Assembly (NCBI GenBank): GCA_032622095.1
Contig: CP136064.1
Span: forward strand, 191,505,794-191,569,793
DNA length: 64,000 bases
Direction of reading: 5' to 3'
Source: Siphonodentalium dalli
Taxonomy: Eukaryota > Mollusca > Scaphopoda > Gadilida > Siphonodentaliidae
Positions 57,028 to 64,000 of this stretch are shown here, piece after piece. The position numbers were made by a program, and so were the translations under genes. The notes beneath the pieces were generated by a model, which saw nothing but the letters and a program-made list of their open reading frames with translations, ran no database searches and was not told the DNA's origin. Each line of letters opens with the position of its first letter. The stretch's first letter is position 1.

Positions 57028-58619
57028 GGTCGAGCCGGCTTTTGCTAAAACACGAGTACGGTTCATCTCAATATGTGAACATGTCTACTCAGCGAGTTAG
57101 TCTCCTTTGGCGGCACCACTGTTTTTGTTATTGGTGAAAATTCTGAACTGTGTTTGGCAAAAACCATCACAACATCCGTTTCAGTGTGTTTTTACAGACG
57201 CCCGATTACTAATAATATACAATGGTTAGACACCTGTCGCATAATGAGCTATACTGATTAGAATTATTGATAGGTAACAGTAAATTTATAGGTAACAGTA
57301 AATTTTCGGACGGAAAAAAAAAAACATTTCTCAGAACTATCCGCCATCACGCTTAACGCTTTCTGTTTCGCAAGATTCTCGTGTTTCACGTCGACGAATG
57401 ATTTGAATGCTACTAATATTTAGATGCATGTGCGGATTGGGGAGGGTGGCGTCGCTGCGCACTTTCAATCTGAATTGTGACGTGATCTTTAAGTGGTTCT
57501 AATAAGGTTTATTTCGTTAAAACACGGGACGAAATCTAGAGTAATGCCGCATGAGAAATATAGCACTCTAACTAGAAAAAAATTCAGATCTACATCTCCA
57601 GAAATATTTCCCTCCCTCTGCAGTTACGATACTATATATAAAAAATCATTAATACCCATTTTGACTGGACAAATAACTATATTTAAACTTGAACCCAGAA
57701 TTAAATGAATGAATATTCTGTGTTTACATAAGGGAGATGAGCTTCTATGATTCGTATAACTTGTGCTCCGATTCCCTTATCTCCACATATACATCATAAT
57801 GTACTATGTTTAAATAATTTTAGGTGAACACTCATTCTCACGGTATTTTTTTTAAATATTGAAATGTTTCCGGCCATGGTTAGCCAACCATTACGCTATT
57901 ACGTTGCAATCAACAGAGCAATAACTAGTATGATGGAATTAATATAAATGCAGTAATGTGAATTTTATTACTCCCTCTAGTGAATTTGTGTGGAGAGCTC
58001 AATTTTTCTAAATTATAGATTAAACGAAATGTTTTCCTAACATTCCATAGGCTATGCTAGTAAGCATGTGAATATAATTGTTATAGATATTGTGAAATAA
58101 TAATAAACAGAATCATCTTAATTACGTTACCTTTAACCTGTCAGTTATCTTCGGTTTCTGGTTGATCAGATTACAAATATTTGGCGTGTGTGTTTTGACA
58201 ATGTTGTTTCGACCCCATTTATATATCTTCAAGGCATTTTACTCGATTGTCAGCATCCGGGAGTATATTTTGCTAAGACCCACTAAACAAACACTGTGAT
58301 TGCCATCATGTCGGCGAGGTGTTTCGAGTACCATAATCACCACATCAATGTTATACAAACACGACCATGGATGACAGTGGCGAGATTAGTCGAGTACGGT
58401 AATCACAGCATCCATGATTATAAAAACAATAATGGATGACAGGTGGTTCTTGTCAACACCACTCGCGGATGACAAGGTGATTTTTACATACAAAATTAAA
58501 TGTAAACTCTCTTTATTATTAATGCTTTCAGTATTTTTTTTGGCTCAAATGGTAATGAATTATTGGACATTTCCAATCATATAAGCTCTGCTCGAATTGC
58601 ATTTTTTGTGTACTCTATG
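57028..58619. other. T-box 5' flank, no gene recognised
   Basis: AT-rich. GGTAACAGTAAATTT is directly repeated at about 57271-57305. 58300-58450 has two related GATGACAG.GG-containing stretches. Possible regulatory DNA but no specific site supported. Confidence 0.4.
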
Positions 58620-58990
58620 GTTATGGTTGCAGTGTATATGTATATCTTGAGTGGATATATGGCCATAAATGTGGCAAATATATATACAGGGAGTGGTTGT
58701 ATGGCCAATGGTGAGGCGAATAGGTATACAAGAAGTGGCTGTATGATCACGAATGTATGACTATGTGTGAATGATTGAAGTGTAAGAGTATACCTGGTGT
58801 ACATGAATTGTTGACTCATGGCTGTATAGTCATGTGTGTGTTTATGGGTAAACCCAAGTGTGGTTGTATGGTCATGGGTGAGGTGAATGTGTATAAAGCG
58901 AGTGGCTACATGGACATTTGTGTGGTGTTTATGTATATATAGCATGATTGTGTGGTCGTGTGTGAGTTGTGCAGTTGGACATATGGTGGC
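58620..58990. repeat. Degenerate ~43 bp minisatellite-like stretch
   Basis: Recurring GAGTGG(T/C)TGTATGGTCATG.GTGAGGTGAATGTGTATA-type units (starts near 58650, 58691, 58734, 58818, 58861, 58904) with heavy decay. Open frames on both strands reflect the repeat. Confidence 0.6.
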
Positions 58991-60736
58991 TATCACTTTC
59001 CATAATAACTGAAGTATATGCTAATCGATTGGGAGATAATGTCAGAGAGTTCCTCATCTTGGTGGCCTGTTATACGCACAATGCAGCACAATGGAGGAAA
59101 CGGCTTTCCTGACATTAGTCAATTAATCTTGATGCAAAAGGCCCAGAATTTGATGTTAGTAAGCTTTTTTTTACTCTTCTCCTAGTTTGACTTTCTAAAT
59201 GGCCTTCTGGTCAACCTGCCAGTGCTTTACGCTGGTTATTTCTGTCATTCTAGTGTACTGTGTGTGGGGACGCCTATCCCGATAGACGTGTTACCTGGGC
59301 TGACACCAACTTACCTGTAATGGTTGCACATGTTATTGGGCCAGAGTAGGCACATAATTAATCCCCTCTCAGTTCAGTTTCAGAGTTCTGCTTATTTCCG
59401 TTCAAAATCATGGCCAGAATTTTCCGGCAAAATTACATACTGCATGATTTAAAATTAAATTGTCGTGTCGCATAAGGTACTGGGACAACCAGAATAGAAC
59501 ATACATTGTCAGTTGATTACGTAACATGTTTAATAACCAAGTGAATCACAATGTGATAGCTTTACAGAAGAGCAGAGAATAATGTCCGGGATATATTTGA
59601 AGATATCAAATCTGCAAGCCAGCTTGAGTATAATTTTCTAAAAACACATCAGTGTGACGCATTTAAGACGGATCAAAACAATAAACACAAAAGATAGTTC
59701 CATTTTACTTGAAAAATTTTGTGCAAACCTGAAAAGTTATTTATTTTTTTTGTCGATTTTGAAAATTCCAATAATGTTGGTAATGTAATAGTGCACTTAT
59801 CCATGCTGCATCATACATGTTAGTATTCAATGTACATATGACAGAACAGCAAATTTTATTCATCATCCACAAATTTTAAGCGATTGCATGACACGAGGGG
59901 ACAATTTTGACAGCCATTTTTAGCCAAAGTGACAATTTTGGATCCATTGAGTTGAAATATTCATAAGTAATTGTTTGCCTGACTTACTTTTCACAGTTCT
60001 GTCCATTTCTTGTTGAAATATGACTAGAATCACAATGGTGATTTTTGGTGAAATTTCATATCGCGTTCTGTAAAATCAAATTATTGAGGGACCAGAAGGG
60101 GCTGGGATCCCAAGAATGCCATATTTCATTGCTCTAGTAACCAGTGAACATAACCAATAAAAAATTAAGTCACATTTCGAACCAGTTCCATACAGAAGAA
60201 ACTGGTCTAAATTTAGAAGATATTAGTGAAAAAAAGTCAAATTTTCCATTTACGGCTGCCATTTTGACGGGCATCTTGTACGGGGAGTTCCAACTTCGCC
60301 CTAAGAATGTGCCATTATAACGCGCTGATTCATACTTGCTGTATATGCCTAATTTTAAATCGCATATTTCATGGTAAGATTAATTCCGACATTTAATAAA
60401 TTATATAATCACGAAATGCTCTTTTAAATCGGAAAACCCCTTAAAAGAGGGATTAAAGTTAAATTTCAGCGTGACTCCATATCTGATATCAATTGGTATG
60501 TGAATATGTACATATGTGCAAAATTTCATGCTTTAGTCACGAAGCGAACAATTCTTTTACTAATCTACTCCACTATATTGGTTATCGCTAACTAGCTAGA
60601 TTAACGTCTTATTTCGTTTAATCGTTTTATTAAAATTCAAGCCCCACAAAAAAATTGAATTTTTATTAATATAATTATATTTTATTAATAGTACCCCAGT
60701 TAAGCTGATAGAAAAATAGCCATAAGGCTCATTGTA
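58991..60736. other. AT-rich region without recognised gene
   Basis: No repeat family, RNA gene or coding exon supported. 59880-60300 contains two similar TTTTGACAG/GGCCATTTT-like phrases only. Confidence 0.4.
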
Positions 60737-60738
60737 GT

Positions 60739-60774
<36 letters not shown>

Positions 60775-61555
60775 TTTTGATACGTTTATTCAGAGAAGAG
60801 TATACATAATACAAAAGAAAACGCTGACATAAAGTCAGAAACAGGTTAATACGGTACAAAGGAAACAAATATAAGGCTGGCTAACTGCCAGCACCGTACA
60901 TGCCCCCGCCCCGATTAAAAAACAGACGAGTCTGCCGTATCACAGGTGTGGAGCGGGGGTTTTAAAACCAAAATACGAGTTGGGGGGATTCCGACCCACC
61001 CAACTCCCACGAAGATGAGGACAAAATACAATGTAGAGTTACCCGCCCTGCGCCCCAGAGACATTACGTGCCCTGCGACTCAGGAGGGGTAACTCTACGG
61101 GAAAGTTCGAAAAACAGAACGAGAAACATTTAATCAAAGACGAAAATAAAGGAAAATGGTAAAAGCGAGGTATATGCGGACCAGCCACAGAAGGTACCAA
61201 GCGATAAAACCAGTTAAAAGTGGATGTATAAATAAATTACTGAAGGGGGCGCAAAGCGGTTGAAATTAAAGGACTAAAAGGTGAAATGAATAGAATCATC
61301 GCTATCGTTCAGTTGGCAAATGTCTGTGGTCTGTAACCACAGATTTTCAAATTCATGTAGGGGCAATCGGTGGTGATCTAGGAGCACGTGAGTGCGAATT
61401 CGAGAAAGGAATGATAAAATAGGAACGTGATCAGGTTGTGAAGCCGTGGGGCTGGGGTTTTTATTAGTTGGAGCATGGTGAATGCGGTTTCGAAAATACC
61501 AAATTGTCGCCACGGCTTCCGAGATGAGAATGAGAGCTAAAGCTCGATTATTTCA
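60737..61555 (-). pseudogene. 5'-truncated LINE: C-terminal coding end, 3' UTR and poly(A)
   Basis: Plus-strand T run at 60739-60772 is the poly(A) tail of a minus-strand insertion. Upstream of it on the minus strand lie about 480 bases of GC-richer 3' UTR and a frame from about 61548 to the stop at 61274: RALALILISEAVATIWYFRN followed by SFLSRIRTHVLLDHHRLPLH. An ...A...IW..RN..... ending after the RT zinc-knuckle region is typical of the C-terminus of LINE polyproteins, but the clade is not fixed. Base composition contrasts with the flanks. Target-site duplications could not be confirmed. Confidence 0.6.
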
Positions 61556-61655
61556 GCCAAACCTTGGCTGTTTATTTCACAGGAGTTTCTGGGATAACCT
61601 GTGTGTCGGCTCAGAACATGCGTGCCAATTGAGGAGAACACGCGAAGGATTTGTG

Positions 61656-61755
61656 TAAATGTTAGCCCAAACGACATTTCGAAGTAACGACTGCTTTGTT
61701 GTTTATTTCGAGGAATAATACCGCATCATATGAATTCAGCCCAAATATATTGACA
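61656..61755. repeat. Dispersed repeat, copy 2
   Basis: Same-orientation match to 41897-42010, differing by scattered substitutions. Confidence 0.8.
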
Positions 61756-63288
61756 GGTGTCAAGGGTCAAACTCAAAACTGAGCAATAAAAAACTAATAT
61801 TAATAAATACCGAGTATATTTAATTTAACGCCAATGGGTCGTTTATGTGCGTTCAAGAGTGTATTTATGCCTAAAGCAAAGTGAAATAACGATCTTAAAA
61901 TGAATTGGCCGGTATATTGTATTAGTTATCAGGGTTACCAGGGTCGTAGTTGTATAAATTACAATATATTTTTATGCTAAGATAATTGCGTGGTAATTTG
62001 TTTGCAATGGATTGATCGGTATTCAGGTCCCATATATGGACATTCCAAATATGGAAAGTGACGTGCGCAAAACAGCTGCATCTGGGTCAGATATATTTAT
62101 AGCGAAGAAATGTTGTCAAATTGCACGTCTGAATACGCGTCTTATTCTCACTTATACCGTGTTTATATCAGTTTTATTCTATGTGTTGTTGTGTATTGTA
62201 TTACTTTGATCAAGGTTGCGCTTTTGTTATTCTCACAAAAGGTAAATTTGATGCGTGTTTGATGCGTGTTTACATTTCAAATTTTCGTCGGCCATGTACA
62301 GTAACACTAACACTACATATCCTTAATTACGAGACTAATTTATCGAATGAGGTCAAATTTTCGCATATAAGAAGACTCGTATGTTATTCTGCACCATTCT
62401 GACGAGTGCTGAAATTCGCATTATTTTCGTTTTTATCGAAAAATAATCGTTCTCTATGTAATTTTTTTCAACCAAAAAAAAATTCATTGTTTTGCCAATT
62501 TCAAGCTAGTTTATAGCATGGTCATGGCATAATTTGACATAGCGAGTGTCGGTAGACGTTTCTTGAGTGTGCACAACAAATTTTGGTCCCAACGAAGCAG
62601 GCTAAAATCCTGAAATTTGTCAATTTTACTTTGCGTGTGAAGAAAATATTCATTTAAACTTCCAAAATTGGTTGAAATATGCTCAACAACATTCAGTTGA
62701 ATGGTGACATTATTTATAGTCACCGACTAACTTCCACGATGAATCAAATTTGTTTTTATTGGTGACAATTATGTCGCGAGAGATAAAAATGTAAATTTTT
62801 TAAAGAAAATGTAAAATTTTAGCTCATTTTAAGACTTTAATTGCTTGTAGATCGGTGTTAATTATCTTCGTCAATGATGTCATGTCACGCTTGTTAATAA
62901 TTCATTTGTTCGGAAATACTTATTGGGGGTCGAAATGTATAAAATTTAACTACCACCACTTCCAAAAACAACACCAATAAACAATAACGCTCTTTGTTCC
63001 ATGCAATGGAAATGGCTATTTATTGTCCTGATATCAGTGATATAAATGAATGCCTAAAATTAGTATTATCCTGAAATAAATTTATGCCACTTTGGCGAAC
63101 ATGGGAACCACGGTACAATTTATGCCATTTAGGCACACTTCAGAGTGAAATCAGGGCTTATATTTCGGCGAAAATCCAAATCTAGATTCTCGTAAATATT
63201 CTCGCAAATTACCCTGGATTCTCGTGAAAAAGTATATATGGATTCTCGCTAAATCAGATGAAATATATGCCTTGGAAATATAGCAAAT
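61756..63288. other. AT-rich region without recognised gene
   Basis: Short open frames at 62012-62209 and 62181-62402 have no domain. TTTGATGCGTG is directly repeated at about 62248-62270. Confidence 0.4.
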
Positions 63289-64000
63289 CGTTTAATGCTT
63301 TAGAATTTTTGTTTTTCGGAGATTTATATATATGCTTAAAGACATATTATGGACTTGTTATGGACTTTTTCAGGTGCGAGAAATTGATAAGTTAGTGCTC
63401 AGGGACTTTGCCAAATCACTGAAATTTTCCAAAAAAATCTGCCACACCACTTCATAGAGAACATCGTCTGAACTACTCCAAATTGTAAATATTTACATCT
63501 CGATTCGGGGCGCAACTATCGGCTATAATTAAACAAAAATGATTTCGCCATCGAGAGTCATTGCATTTAACTAATATATAAGAATGACGTTGTGTATCAT
63601 CCATTTGGATTAATATTCGTAACGAATAACTACTTTGAGAAAGATTATTCTTAATTTCTATTTGATCACTCTGCCCGGTGTCTGCCGGAGTGTTTCACAT
63701 CACTTTAATCAAGGAAGACTGTTCAGAAAAACTGTATTTCAAGAAATCGTTTAATGCTTTAGAATTTTGGTTTTCGGAGATTTATATATATGCTTAAAGA
63801 TATATTATGGACTTGTTATGGACTTTTTCGGGTGCGAGAAATTGATAAGTTAGTGCTCAGGCACTTTGCCAACCTGGGGAATGTTATCATTCTACTAACA
63901 TCACTGAAAATTTCCAAAATAATCTGCCACACCACTTCATAGAGAACATCGTCTGAACTACTCCAAATTGTAAATATTTACATCTCGATTCGGGGCGCAA
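63289..64000. repeat. Tandem duplication, offset 459 bp, runs off the window
   Basis: CGTTTAATGCTTTAGAATTT at 63289 recurs at 63748, and the blocks match to CGATTCGGGGCGCAA (63502-63516 and 63986-64000). The second copy has about 28 extra bases near 63872. Between the copies, 63577-63715 resembles the family B 3' region (TATAAGAATGACGTT, GTTTCACATCA). Confidence 0.9.

Noticed and set aside
58577-58996. 139-residue His/Thr-rich frame
   Set aside because: Produced by the degenerate ~43 bp minisatellite; repeats are present on both strands in several frames.
60596-60868. Frame containing a long lysine run
   Set aside because: It reads through the poly(T)/poly(A) tail of the LINE insertion.

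Overview
This is animal nuclear DNA. It is AT-rich, the genes are split by GT-AG introns, and most of the window is transposons, satellites and microsatellites. I see no prokaryotic gene organisation and no CRISPR array, rRNA or convincing tRNA. A secreted PAN-like/C-type-lectin protein, a divergent T-box gene, a Penelope-like element, several LINE remnants and dense microsatellite-bearing Helitron-like repeats together suggest a marine invertebrate, probably a lophotrochozoan. The phylum cannot be fixed from the sequence alone.

Layout. 1-7 kb: a head-to-tail array of Helitron-like family A elements, overlapped by a very recent 2.58 kb tandem duplication that carries an exon-like segment (open in one unit, stopped in the other). 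7.3-13.1 kb: two Helitron-like family B elements with facing 5' ends. Their interiors are alternating ~145 bp monomers, and one encloses a promoter-plus-first-exon gene fragment. 13-20 kb: decayed repeats, a Penelope-like retroelement remnant, a ~570 bp trinucleotide tract and two more tandem family A elements. 21.9-35.8 kb (+): a three-exon secreted lectin-like gene whose introns contain two LINE remnants, a TTAA-flanked MITE and GGTCC-rich sequence. 36-47 kb: no gene recognised; a complete TTAA MITE, more family A elements, a 32 bp minisatellite and several duplicated blocks. 47.9-50.7 kb: a full-length 2.83 kb family B element. 51.7-56.6 kb (-): a seven-exon T-box transcription factor gene with a predicted TATA/Inr promoter near 57.0 kb. 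57-64 kb: AT-rich flank with a 5'-truncated LINE, a minisatellite-like stretch and a tandem duplication.

Only two host genes are convincing: the lectin-like gene (242 residues in the model) and the T-box gene (610 residues). Both were assembled by checking splice sites and reading phase across every exon. They point in opposite directions and show no sign of being functionally linked. The rest is dominated by two non-autonomous Helitron-like families that share one design: 5' TC, a TCTG microsatellite, a tandem-repeat core, a 3' hairpin and terminal CTAG, inserted between A and T. The most notable observations are exact CTAG|TC head-to-tail junctions, nuclear-receptor-type half-sites inside family A, and the gene fragment inside a family B element.
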